Origin: an uncultured Dorea sp.
GTDB taxonomy: Bacteria > Bacillota > Clostridia > Lachnospirales > Lachnospiraceae
NCBI GenBank assembly: GCA_948844705.1
Contig: CAQNVT010000209.1
Coordinates: 1-19,589 of the forward strand
DNA: 19,589 bases
Direction: 5' to 3'
Each line of letters begins with the position of its first letter. Position 1 is the stretch's first letter. The notes under the pieces are model-generated. The model was not told where the DNA came from, did not search any database, and worked only from the letters and a program-made list of their open reading frames with translations. Positions 1 through 6,232 of the stretch are shown here, one piece after another. Made by a program: the position numbers and the translations under genes.

Positions 1-525
1 CATTTTGCCAGCCAGCTCAGGTTCCCAGGTACATCCTACGTTAATCTGAGCCGGGAAAAGAGTTCCGCCGGCTGCGGGATAACCGCCCAGATTGGAAATT
101 TGCAGATTCCGGAAGTCAGGAGCCTCCTTTTAAGCAAGCTCACCGCCATGCATAAAAACGGGGTGGAATGCCGTCTGGAAGTGCTTTATCCCGTAGTGTC
201 CGTGGATATGGATGTATGGGATTTTGTCCGCTGTCTGGGTATCCTGACAGACAATGCGGCGGAGGCTGCGCTGGAGACAGAACAGCCATGGGTGGAAATT
301 GTGCTGCTGGCTCAGAATGGACGGGTATTTCTCCGGGTATCCAATCCCTACATAAATATCATCGAACCGGAAAAAATCTGGAACAACGGCTGGTCCACCA
401 AGGGACCGGGCAGAGGACTCGGGCTGTCCGGTTATCAGCATATTCTGGACGGCAGCGCCAATACCTCTTCCTTTACCAGCTGGGAGAACGGCATATTTAT
501 TCAAGAATTGAGTGTGGAGGGCTGA
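1..525 (+). CDS. AgrC-like sensor histidine kinase, C-terminal part (5' end off window)
   Basis: The frame is open from base 1 to a TGA at 523-525, giving about 174 residues of the C-terminal half of a sensor kinase of the GHKL/HPK10 type (AgrC-like). The N box is visible as LTDNAAEAAL, followed by SNPY and a G2-type stretch GWSTKGPGRGLGLSGY that forms the ATP lid. The section IPEVRSLLLSKL before the N box resembles the dimerisation helix region of AgrC-type kinases. The sensing membrane domain and phospho-accepting histidine must lie upstream of the window. Such kinases usually sense peptide pheromones and phosphorylate a LytTR response regulator, and one begins 2 bases after this stop. No agrB or agrD-like gene is visible, so the ligand is unknown. 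No internal start is proposed because the gene is simply cut by the window edge. Confidence 0.88.
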   Translation, partial: HFASQLRFPGTSYVNLSREKSSAGCGITAQIGNLQIPEVRSLLLSKLTAMHKNGVECRLEVLYPVVSVDMDVWDFVRCLGILTDNAAEAALETEQPWVEIVLLAQNGRVFLRVSNPYINIIEPEKIWNNGWSTKGPGRGLGLSGYQHILDGSANTSSFTSWENGIFIQELSVEG

Positions 526-527
526 CT

Positions 528-1265
528 ATGATCGGAATTTATCTTTGCGACGATGAGGAGGTTATCCGCCTCCAGATTCAAACCGCCCTGGAGCGGAAGA
601 TTTTTGCGGAAAATTACGACATGAAAGTGATGTGCAGCGCGGCCAGTGCGCGGGAACTGCTGGATGCGGCGGAAAATGATAAACAAGGCATCTACTTTCT
701 GGACGTAGAACTTAAAGACAAAGAATGGGACGGCTTCCGGCTGGGAAGAGAGCTACGGCGGCGGGATCCTCACGGCACATTGGTTTATATCACCAGCTAC
801 AAAGACCTGGCCTGGCGTACATTCCAGTATCATCTGGAAGCATTTGATTACATCGTTAAGGGAACGGAACCGATCGGAGCGTCAGCGGCGCGGTGCCTGG
901 ACGAGATACACACTCATCTGCTGGCAAAGCGCCAGTCTCCGGCAGAAATTTTCACCCTGCGGACCGGAGAAATGGTGCGCCATGTTCCCTTATGTGATAT
1001 ACTCTTTTTTGAGACCGCCCCCGCACCCCATCATGTCTTTCTCCATACATCCGGCAGCCGGATGGATTTTTTAGGCAGTCTCAATGAATTGGAAGATCAG
1101 CTGGGGGATCAATTTATCCGTACGCATCGATCCTATCTGGTCGCGGCAGACAAGATCGACGCCGTCGATCTGAAGCAAGGCAGACTGTGGGCCGGCGGCC
1201 GGGAGTGCCTGCTTTCCCGCACCGGGAAAGCAAAGCTGCGCAAAAAAACGGGAGGAAGCCGGTGA
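528..1265 (+). CDS. LytTR-family response regulator (AgrA-like), 245 aa
   Basis: This is a two-domain response regulator. The N-terminal receiver domain (about 1-120) has the acidic pocket D8/D9, the phospho-acceptor D59 in IYFLDVELKD, the switch T89 and the conserved K111. The C-terminal half (about 140-240) is a LytTR DNA-binding domain, with IFFETAPAPHHVFLHT, FIRTHRSYLVA and the terminal SRTGKAKL stretch typical of the family. The ATG at 528 was chosen because it follows the kinase stop by 2 bases and is preceded by GTGGAGGG. A longer in-frame extension back to 168 only overlaps the kinase out of frame. LytTR regulators bind pairs of short direct repeats about 21 bp apart, and exactly such a pair lies 16-50 bases after this stop, in front of the next gene. 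The A-rich 3' end forms part of a hairpin (1249-1277). Confidence 0.92.
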   Translation: MIGIYLCDDEEVIRLQIQTALERKIFAENYDMKVMCSAASARELLDAAENDKQGIYFLDVELKDKEWDGFRLGRELRRRDPHGTLVYITSYKDLAWRTFQYHLEAFDYIVKGTEPIGASAARCLDEIHTHLLAKRQSPAEIFTLRTGEMVRHVPLCDILFFETAPAPHHVFLHTSGSRMDFLGSLNELEDQLGDQFIRTHRSYLVAADKIDAVDLKQGRLWAGGRECLLSRTGKAKLRKKTGGSR

Positions 1266-1277
1266 AGCTTCTTCCCG
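1249..1277. terminator. Hairpin at the 3' end of the response-regulator gene
   Basis: Arms 1249-1258 (CGGGAGGAAG) and 1268-1277 (CTTCTTCCCG) pair over 10 positions with one G-U on the + strand. No T-run follows on the + strand. Read on the - strand, the hairpin (with one A-C mismatch) is followed by seven T (complement of the A-run at 1242-1248). It could therefore stop leftward read-through arriving from ilvE. Weak call in either direction. Confidence 0.35.
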
Positions 1278-1280
1278 TTC

Positions 1281-1315
1281 CGTTTAGGAAATTTTTCTGT
1301 TCATTCAGGAAATTT
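1281..1315 (+). promoter_or_regulatory. Tandem LytTR-type binding sites (21-bp period)
   Basis: Two direct repeats, CGTTTAGGAAATTT (1281-1294) and CATTCAGGAAATTT (1302-1315), match at 12 of 14 positions with start-to-start spacing of exactly 21 bp, two helical turns. This is the arrangement bound by LytTR regulators such as AgrA. The second copy overlaps a poor -35 box, as at activator-dependent agr promoters. The response-regulator gene ends 15 bases upstream, so it is the obvious candidate ligand, but this is inference. Confidence 0.6.
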
Positions 1316-1341
1316 AAACCGCATAGCCCCCTTTATATGAT
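1313..1341 (+). promoter_or_regulatory. Promoter of the DUF6440-like gene
   Basis: A good -10 box TATGAT (1336-1341) is preceded after 17 bp by TTTAAA (1313-1318), a weak -35. The weak -35 overlapped by a LytTR-type repeat suggests positive control. The expected leader is about 35 bases to the start codon at 1382. Confidence 0.5.
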
Positions 1342-1381
1342 ACGCTTGCAATACAAACGGTATAGAAAAGGAGGTGAGCAT

Positions 1382-1561
1382 ATGGCAAAAGAGCGTTTTG
1401 TAGAAGTCTACTCACAGGGGCTCGTTAACGTGGCAAAAATTATCGTTGATACAGAAACCGGCGTAAACTACCTGCTGGGTTCTCATAATAAGCAAGCAGG
1501 CACCGGAATGACCGTTTTAGTCAATCAGGACGGAAAACCCGTTGTCACACCCATCAACTAA
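1382..1561 (+). CDS. Small DUF6440-like protein, 59 aa
   Basis: A 59-residue protein starts at the ATG at 1382, which follows a near-perfect AAAGGAGGTGA ribosome binding site by about 6 bases. The upstream in-frame extension lacks such a site and runs back over the regulator gene. Features are an opening MAKERFVEVYSQG, the central IIVDTETGVNYLLG and the end GMTVLVNQDGKPVV. This pattern resembles the DUF6440 family of about 60-residue proteins of unknown function. No signal peptide, membrane segment or cysteine is present, so it is probably cytosolic and all beta-rich, and not a classical pheromone precursor. It lies directly after an agr-like two-component pair, with LytTR-type repeats in its promoter, so it may be the output of that pair. 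Strong translation signals suggest abundant expression. The gene is real with high likelihood; the family name is from memory of the pattern. Confidence 0.8.
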   Translation: MAKERFVEVYSQGLVNVAKIIVDTETGVNYLLGSHNKQAGTGMTVLVNQDGKPVVTPIN

Positions 1562-1588
1562 AGAAACAACAAGGCGGTATTTTCTGAA

Positions 1589-1634
1589 ATCTGCCCTGCG
1601 TTCGGGAGCTTTACTCCCTCCCCAAAGGGCAGAT
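1589..1634. terminator. Nested hairpin between convergent genes
   Basis: Outer arms ATCTGCCCT (1589-1597) and AGGGCAGAT (1626-1634) pair perfectly over 9 bp. Inside them GGGAG (1604-1608) and CTCCC (1614-1618) form a second stem with a CTTTA loop. The element sits between the stop of the small + strand gene (1561) and the stop of ilvE (1650) and is likely to serve both. Neither side has a proper T-run, so a classical intrinsic terminator is not proven. Confidence 0.45.
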
Positions 1635-1649
1635 AATCGTCTTCCGTTT

Positions 1650-2675
1650 CTAACAAACTACATGTATCCATCCTTCCGGAGCCTCGATATGCCCCATCTG
1701 GATTCCCGTCAATGTATCATAGAGCTTCTTCGTTACCGGTCCCATCTCGTTCATTCCGCTCGGGAAGCAGATTTCCTTTCCGTGATCTACGACCTTTCCT
1801 ACCGGAGAAATGACTGCTGCCGTTCCGCACAGACCGCATTCCGCAAAATCCTTCACTTCCTCAAACGGCACTTCTCTTTCCTCCACCTCTAATCCAAGGT
1901 ATTTCTCAGCCACATACATAAGAGAACGCCTCGTAATAGACGGAAGAATCGTATTTGACTTCGGGGTAACCACTTTATTATCCTTCGTGACAAAGATAAA
2001 GTTTGCCCCTCCGGTCTCCTCCACCTTCGTTCTTGTCGCGGCATCCAGATACATATTCTCATCATATCCCTGATTATGAGCGTCCACGATCGCATGAAGA
2101 CTCATGGCATAATTAAGACCCGCCTTTACATGTCCGGTTCCATGCGGAGCCGCACGGTCAAAATCACAGACACGGATCGTAATCGGCTTTGCGCCGCCCT
2201 TAAAATATGGCCCCACCGGTGTGGTAAATACACGGAACTGATACTCATCCGCCGGCTTTACACCGATAACGGAATTTGAGCCGAAAAGATACGGGCGCAC
2301 ATACAGGGTCGCACCTGAGCCATACGGAGGAACATACGCCGCATTCGCCTCTACCGTCCGGTGAACCGCATCAATGAATCTCTCCTCCGGAAATACCGCC
2401 ATCTCAAGCCGCTTCGCCGTATCAGCCATTCTCCTCGCATTTAAGTCCGGGCGGAACATTACGATACGGCCGTCCTCTGTCGTATAAGCCTTCAAGCCCT
2501 CAAAGCATGTCTGCGCATACTGGAGCACACATGCACACTCATTGATCACTACATTAGCGTCAGTAGTCAGGCCGCCCTCGTCCCATGCACCGTTTTTGTA
2601 ATTCGATACATATCTCTGTTCCGTCTGTATATAGCCAAATCCAAGATTTGCCCAGTCAATATTTTTTTTCTCCAT
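1650..2675 (-). CDS. ilvE: Branched-chain amino acid aminotransferase, 341 aa
   Basis: A fold-type IV PLP aminotransferase that makes valine, leucine and isoleucine from their 2-oxo acids with glutamate as amino donor, in the cytosol. The PLP lysine is K184 in GTGHVKAGLNYAMSLHA. The downstream EETGGANFIFV and TPKSNTILPSITR segments, and CFEGLKAYTTEDG near residue 57, are typical of the longer BCAT form (about 340-360 residues). Length fits, so the gene is complete. The ATG at 2675 has ACGGAGGAATGGACA before it, with suitable spacing. It lies 98 bp downstream of ilvN in the same direction, so it completes an ilvB-ilvN-ilvE set. A possible own promoter lies in that gap, so it need not depend wholly on the T-box leader. 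It converges with the small + strand gene. Confidence 0.95.
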   Translation of the reverse strand: MEKKNIDWANLGFGYIQTEQRYVSNYKNGAWDEGGLTTDANVVINECACVLQYAQTCFEGLKAYTTEDGRIVMFRPDLNARRMADTAKRLEMAVFPEERFIDAVHRTVEANAAYVPPYGSGATLYVRPYLFGSNSVIGVKPADEYQFRVFTTPVGPYFKGGAKPITIRVCDFDRAAPHGTGHVKAGLNYAMSLHAIVDAHNQGYDENMYLDAATRTKVEETGGANFIFVTKDNKVVTPKSNTILPSITRRSLMYVAEKYLGLEVEEREVPFEEVKDFAECGLCGTAAVISPVGKVVDHGKEICFPSGMNEMGPVTKKLYDTLTGIQMGHIEAPEGWIHVVC

Positions 2676-2743
2676 TGTCCATTCCTCCGTTTTTTAATAA
2701 AATATAATATAACTTTATCAGGCCTTATCGTTAATCTTTTTTC

Positions 2744-2772
2744 ATTATAATACTATCATTTTCAAAATACAA
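2744..2772 (-). promoter_or_regulatory. Possible internal promoter for ilvE
   Basis: On the - strand a perfect TATAAT (2744-2749) is preceded after 17 bp by TTGTAT (2767-2772), right after the ilvN stop. The -10 is consensus and the -35 has only the TTG. The whole 98-bp gap is very AT-rich, which makes chance matches likely. A second weaker pair, TTAACG-17-TATATT, lies closer to the gene. Confidence 0.4.
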
Positions 2773-2773
2773 G

Positions 2774-3280
2774 CTATCTCTCCATCATACTGATAGATTC
2801 AATGCCGACGCTTCCGCCCCGCACCACCTCGATCATCCTGAACTCTTCCTTCATCAGCTTGACAACCGCGTCATTTTTGGTAGCCGTCTGCACAAACTCC
2901 AGAAGCAGGCTGTCCTTCCCGTAGTCAATGACCTTCGCCTTAAAGGTCTCCGCGATCTGAAAGCATTCCACCTTATCCTCCGGCGTACATTTCTGTACCT
3001 TAATGTACATGATCTCCTTCATGCGCACAAATATATTTGTAAAATCGATCACCTTAATGACCTCCACCAGACGGTTCAGCTGCTTTTTGATCTGTTCAAA
3101 GGTCTCATCATCGCTGACCGTCGCAATCGTCATTCTGGAAATCGTCGGATCCTCCGTCGTTCCCACGGTAAGGCTGTCAATATTATAGGATTTCCCGGAA
3201 AAAAGCCCCGAGATCTTCGACAGGACTCCGTCCTGATTTTCCACATACAGGGAAAGCCATCTTTTTTTCATACTGTTCAT
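2774..3280 (-). CDS. ilvN: Acetolactate synthase regulatory (small) subunit, 168 aa
   Basis: The regulatory subunit of acetohydroxyacid synthase binds branched-chain amino acids, normally valine, and activates and feedback-inhibits the catalytic subunit. An ACT domain at about 5-78 carries VENQDGVLSKISGLFSGKSYNIDSL and the SRMTIAT strand. The C-terminal ALS small-subunit domain spans about 85-165. Length matches the long bacterial form (about 160-170 residues). The start at 3280 (MNSMKKRW) was chosen because AGGAGG lies 8 bases before it. An upstream ATG at 3286 is only 2 bases from that site, and a still longer frame to 3334 would run into the ilvB stop. It follows ilvB by 47 bp, a gap that holds a small GTTTCGCCGAAAC hairpin (3311-3323). 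The equivalent symbol ilvH is used in some genomes. Confidence 0.94.
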   Translation of the reverse strand: MNSMKKRWLSLYVENQDGVLSKISGLFSGKSYNIDSLTVGTTEDPTISRMTIATVSDDETFEQIKKQLNRLVEVIKVIDFTNIFVRMKEIMYIKVQKCTPEDKVECFQIAETFKAKVIDYGKDSLLLEFVQTATKNDAVVKLMKEEFRMIEVVRGGSVGIESISMMER

Positions 3281-3327
3281 ATGCATCTCCTCCTGAATCA
3301 TTTCTGAACCGTTTCGCCGAAACTGGA

Positions 3328-5049
3328 CTAGCAATCTAAAATCATATCTTCCAGGGTCCCTCCGGGCTGGATCATCGGATACACCAGATCCTCCGGATCG
3401 ATCTCAAACTCAATGATCGTCGGCACCTTCGTGCTCTGCCTTGCCTCTTCAAATGCCGCATGGATTTCTTCCTTTTTCGTCACCCGGATTCCTTTTGCTC
3501 CGTAGCTTTCCGCAAGCTTTATAAAATCCGGCGTATACTTCGGACATTCCACCTCTCCGCACCTTCCTCTGCACGCCGCGCCGGAGCGAAGACAGGTCAT
3601 GGCATACCGTTTGCCATAGAACAGCTTCTGCCACTGGCGCACCATACCGAGATTATTATTATTAAAAATACAGGAAATGATCGGAAGCTCCTCTAACACG
3701 GCCGTCGCCAGCTCCTGTATATTCATCTGCATGCCGCCGTCGCCGGAAATGGAAATGACCGGCGTGTCCGGATTTCCGATCTTCGCACCGATGGCCCCCG
3801 GAAGGCCGTATCCCATCGTCCCGAGACCTCCCGACATCAGAAGCCTCTTCTTCTCGGTAATCTCTGCGAACTGTGCGGTAAACATCTGATGCTGCCCCAC
3901 ATCCGTTACGATAATGCATTCCTCAAACATCTCGTTGATCGCATTTAACACATCCTGAGGCGTCATGATCGGCTTCTTCTTCATCGCAAGCGGATGCTCC
4001 TCTTTCCAGGCCTCTATCTGGGAAATCCATTTCCCCGTATTATATTCCTCTACATACTCAAGCATCTTCTCAATGGCTTCCTTCGCGTCCGCCACGATCG
4101 GCACGTCCACCCGCACATTTTTTGAGATTGCCGCCGTATCGATGTCGATATGGACGATCTGCGCATGAGGTGCAAAGGAATGAAGCTTTCCTGTGATTCT
4201 GTCATTGAATCTGGTTCCGATGGAAAACAGCAGGTCACATTCTCCTACCGCCATATTGCAGGCATAGGCACCGTGCATGCCGAGATTCCCGATGTAAAGC
4301 GGATGCTTTGTGGAAACCGCTCCCCTTCCCATAACCGTTGTCACTACCGGAATCTGTGTCTTATTTACCAGCTCGGTAAACGCCTCGTTTGCACGGGATA
4401 TATTCACCCCGCCCCCCACAAGGAACAGCGGCCGCTTCGCCTTTCCAAGCATCTTGATCGCACGCTTGAGCTGGCCGATGTGCACTCCGGTGTTCGGCTT
4501 ATAGCCCCGGATATTTACCTCCGACGGATACTCCGGACTTCCAAGCTCCGCCATCACATCCTTCGGAAGGTCGATCAGCACCGGCCCCGGTCTTCCGGTC
4601 CTTGCTATATAAAATGCCTCCTTAACAATTCTTCCTAAGTCCTCTCTCTTCTTTACAACGACTCCGTACTTGGTAATACTTCTCGTAATCCCGACGATAT
4701 CGACCTCCTGAAACGCGTCATTTCCGATCAGGTGTCTTGCCACCTGCCCGGTAAAGCATACGAGCGGAACGCTGTCATAATAAGCTGTCGCAAGTCCCGT
4801 CACAAGATTCGTAGCTCCCGGCCCGCTTGTCACGAGACAAACTCCGACCTTTCCGGTAGAGCGTGCATAAGCATCCGCCTCATGAACGAGCGCAATCTCC
4901 TGCCTCGGCAGAATGACCTTCGTATAATCCTGCCTGTAGAGCTCGTCACCGATGTCGATCGTACAGGCTCCCGGATATCCGAAGACCGTATCTACCCCTT
5001 CCTCTCTGAGTGCCTTTACCAGTAATTTGTTGCCGCTGATTTTTTTCAT
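3328..5049 (-). CDS. ilvB: Acetolactate synthase catalytic (large) subunit, 573 aa
   Basis: This TPP-dependent enzyme condenses two pyruvates to acetolactate, or pyruvate with 2-oxobutyrate, the first common step to valine, leucine and isoleucine. The three thiamine-enzyme domains are in order. The N-terminal PYR domain has the catalytic glutamate E51 in LPRQEIALVHEA, where the more usual residue before the glutamate is His. The central domain follows, then the C-terminal TPP domain with GDGGMQMNIQEL and NNNNLGMVRQWQ. The start at 5049 (MKKISG) has GGGAGG 7 bases upstream; a second ATG at 5055 is too close to it. An unusual four-cysteine stretch (C486, C493, C497, C502) sits where typical enzymes have a shorter loop before PDF. 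Transcription is governed by the T-box leader upstream. ilvN follows after 47 bp. Confidence 0.96.
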   Translation of the reverse strand: MKKISGNKLLVKALREEGVDTVFGYPGACTIDIGDELYRQDYTKVILPRQEIALVHEADAYARSTGKVGVCLVTSGPGATNLVTGLATAYYDSVPLVCFTGQVARHLIGNDAFQEVDIVGITRSITKYGVVVKKREDLGRIVKEAFYIARTGRPGPVLIDLPKDVMAELGSPEYPSEVNIRGYKPNTGVHIGQLKRAIKMLGKAKRPLFLVGGGVNISRANEAFTELVNKTQIPVVTTVMGRGAVSTKHPLYIGNLGMHGAYACNMAVGECDLLFSIGTRFNDRITGKLHSFAPHAQIVHIDIDTAAISKNVRVDVPIVADAKEAIEKMLEYVEEYNTGKWISQIEAWKEEHPLAMKKKPIMTPQDVLNAINEMFEECIIVTDVGQHQMFTAQFAEITEKKRLLMSGGLGTMGYGLPGAIGAKIGNPDTPVISISGDGGMQMNIQELATAVLEELPIISCIFNNNNLGMVRQWQKLFYGKRYAMTCLRSGAACRGRCGEVECPKYTPDFIKLAESYGAKGIRVTKKEEIHAAFEEARQSTKVPTIIEFEIDPEDLVYPMIQPGGTLEDMILDC

Positions 5050-5085
5050 GTACATACCTCCCTGATTTATAATTCCCACACGTCC

Positions 5086-5116
5086 AAAAACGCCCTAAGC
5101 CATATAGCTCAGGGCG
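5086..5116 (-). terminator. T-box intrinsic terminator of the ilvB leader
   Basis: On the - strand, CGCCCTGAGC (5107-5116) pairs with GCTTAGGGCG (5091-5100) over 10 bp with one G-U, around a 6-base loop, and is followed by TTTTT (5086-5090). It lies right after the T-box sequence and before the ilvB ribosome binding site. It is therefore the regulated terminator that forms when tRNA is charged. Confidence 0.93.
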
Positions 5117-5378
5117 AATATAATATCCGTGTTACCACCTAAATTCATAGAAAAATCTATGCACTCTGCCGGTACGGGAATCTTGTCTTTCTCACTCCGA
5201 TACCGCTTCCCTGTAACGTAGGAACCACGTTGAAGTCTACTCGGGAAACCTTCCTCCCTTTCGGTTCACTGCTCGAGGGCTACTTCCATAAATCCGTCAT
5301 GAGGATTCACACCTTCCATCCTCTCTCTTCGCTTCGGGTACCTATGTACTCCTCCCTGTCATAGCATTTCTCTGAATT
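5086..5378 (-). ncRNA. T-box riboswitch upstream of ilvB, probably tRNA-Val (GUA specifier)
   Basis: This 5' leader senses uncharged tRNA and controls ilvB-ilvN. On the - strand it shows Stem I with the AGGAGTA motif (S-turn side of the specifier loop), a distal hairpin with the loop GGAAGGTGTGAA, and the opposite strand TATGGAAGTAGCCCTCGAG. Lining up the fixed distance to the stem base with the known glyQS T-box puts the specifier at 5281-5283, reading GUA (Val), followed by G. The T-box sequence AGGTGGTAACACGG lies at 5127-5140. Its UGGU should pair with the ACCA end of the uncharged tRNA. The terminator follows at once. The bulge reads UGGUAAC where UGGNACC is usual. Presence of a T-box is near certain; the Val assignment is by manual alignment and less so. 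It explains the 361-bp gap before ilvB. Confidence 0.92.
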
Positions 5379-5384
5379 GAAACT

Positions 5385-5414
5385 ATTATAGTAGATAAAA
5401 CAGTGCTCTGTCAA
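5385..5414 (-). promoter_or_regulatory. Consensus promoter of the T-box/ilvB operon
   Basis: On the - strand TTGACA (5409-5414) and TATAAT (5385-5390), both perfect, are separated by 18 bp. Transcription should start near 5378, at the beginning of the T-box leader. The -35 overlaps the stop codon of the upstream kinase gene (5411-5413). Confidence 0.85.
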
Positions 5415-6232
5415 CACATTTTGAACAAATAGCCATATTTTCGCATTTGATAGCGTAAAATCTTTTCTACCCGGGAACATATTTCCTCATCATAATACTC
5501 TCTGCACTCCTTTAGCTCAGCCAGTACTCTTTTTATATCAAAATGAAAAAACAGCTGCTGTCCATACAAAGCTTCCGCCGCGTCAAGCTGCTCATCAAAG
5601 CTTCTTGAAAAGGGCTTCGCCTCCACGGTTTCCATGCATTCTTCTACTGTTTTTTTTAACGGAAAATCCTGAACGGTATCCGCAAGAAGAGCAAGTCCAT
5701 GATCAAAATACTCACACAGCCTGTATTGATCATGCATCTTATTATATACCACAGCAATATTATTCATATGACGATCCTCATTCAGAAAAAATGTATCGAT
5801 CTCCAGCAGCGCGGTCAAATATTTCCCAAAGCCTTTCAGACCTGTAATATTCTCCACCGCCTCCGCAAGCCACGAAATCTTATCTGTAACCTCATAAAAA
5901 CCAGCAAGCTTCCTGACAAGGCTTTGTCCGGTATATTGCCGGTACAGGTGCTCCAGCGTGATCAGGTTCTCCTCTTTTTTCAAAAAATTTTTGCTGCGGC
6001 ATCCGCAATAAGATCTGCCGTTACTCTCCATCATGACCATATCATATCTCACGAAATCACACTGATTCGACCATTCTAAAAGTCTGGATACAAGATACTC
6101 AGAAAGCCCTTCATATCCCATATAATCAGCCTTATACCAGTATTCCCCTTCTCTCCCCTTAAGCTGATTTCCCTTGGAAGAATGCCCCTCCTCATTCAGG
6201 CAGTACAAGCCGCTTAGCCTTACCGTTTCCAT
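5411..6232 (-). CDS. HipA/CtkA-like protein kinase, 273 aa
   Basis: The C-terminal core matches the HipA-like kinase fold. NEDRHMNN (151-158) holds the likely catalytic D153 and the metal-binding N158, and YFDHGLAL holds D177 as the DFG-like metal ligand. K34 in EYWYKADY is the probable ATP-binding lysine, after a short glycine/serine-rich loop SSKGNQLKG at 18-26. At 273 residues it is much shorter than HipA (about 440) and lacks its N-terminal domain, so it is closer to compact CtkA-like kinases. Substrate is unknown. Its ATG overlaps the stop of the HTH gene by one base (TGATG), so the two are translationally coupled, in the arrangement of a regulator followed by a kinase toxin or effector. 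Hand-counted G+C is 44 of 120 at 5701-5820, far below the neighbours. The stop codon lies inside the next promoter. Confidence 0.85.
   Translation of the reverse strand: METVRLSGLYCLNEEGHSSKGNQLKGREGEYWYKADYMGYEGLSEYLVSRLLEWSNQCDFVRYDMVMMESNGRSYCGCRSKNFLKKEENLITLEHLYRQYTGQSLVRKLAGFYEVTDKISWLAEAVENITGLKGFGKYLTALLEIDTFFLNEDRHMNNIAVVYNKMHDQYRLCEYFDHGLALLADTVQDFPLKKTVEECMETVEAKPFSRSFDEQLDAAEALYGQQLFFHFDIKRVLAELKECREYYDEEICSRVEKILRYQMRKYGYLFKMC

Noticed and set aside
168..527. In-frame upstream extension of the response regulator on the + strand
   Set aside because: It overlaps the kinase gene out of frame and gives an unrelated low-complexity peptide; the receiver domain begins exactly at the ATG at 528 with its own ribosome binding site.
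3311..3323. GTTTCGCCGAAAC palindrome between ilvB and ilvN
   Set aside because: Only a short stem without T-run; it may affect the ilvB:ilvN expression ratio but cannot be supported as a terminator or operator.
4150..4638. 162-codon open frame on the + strand opposite ilvB
   Set aside because: Lies wholly inside ilvB, whose domains are complete; no start signals.
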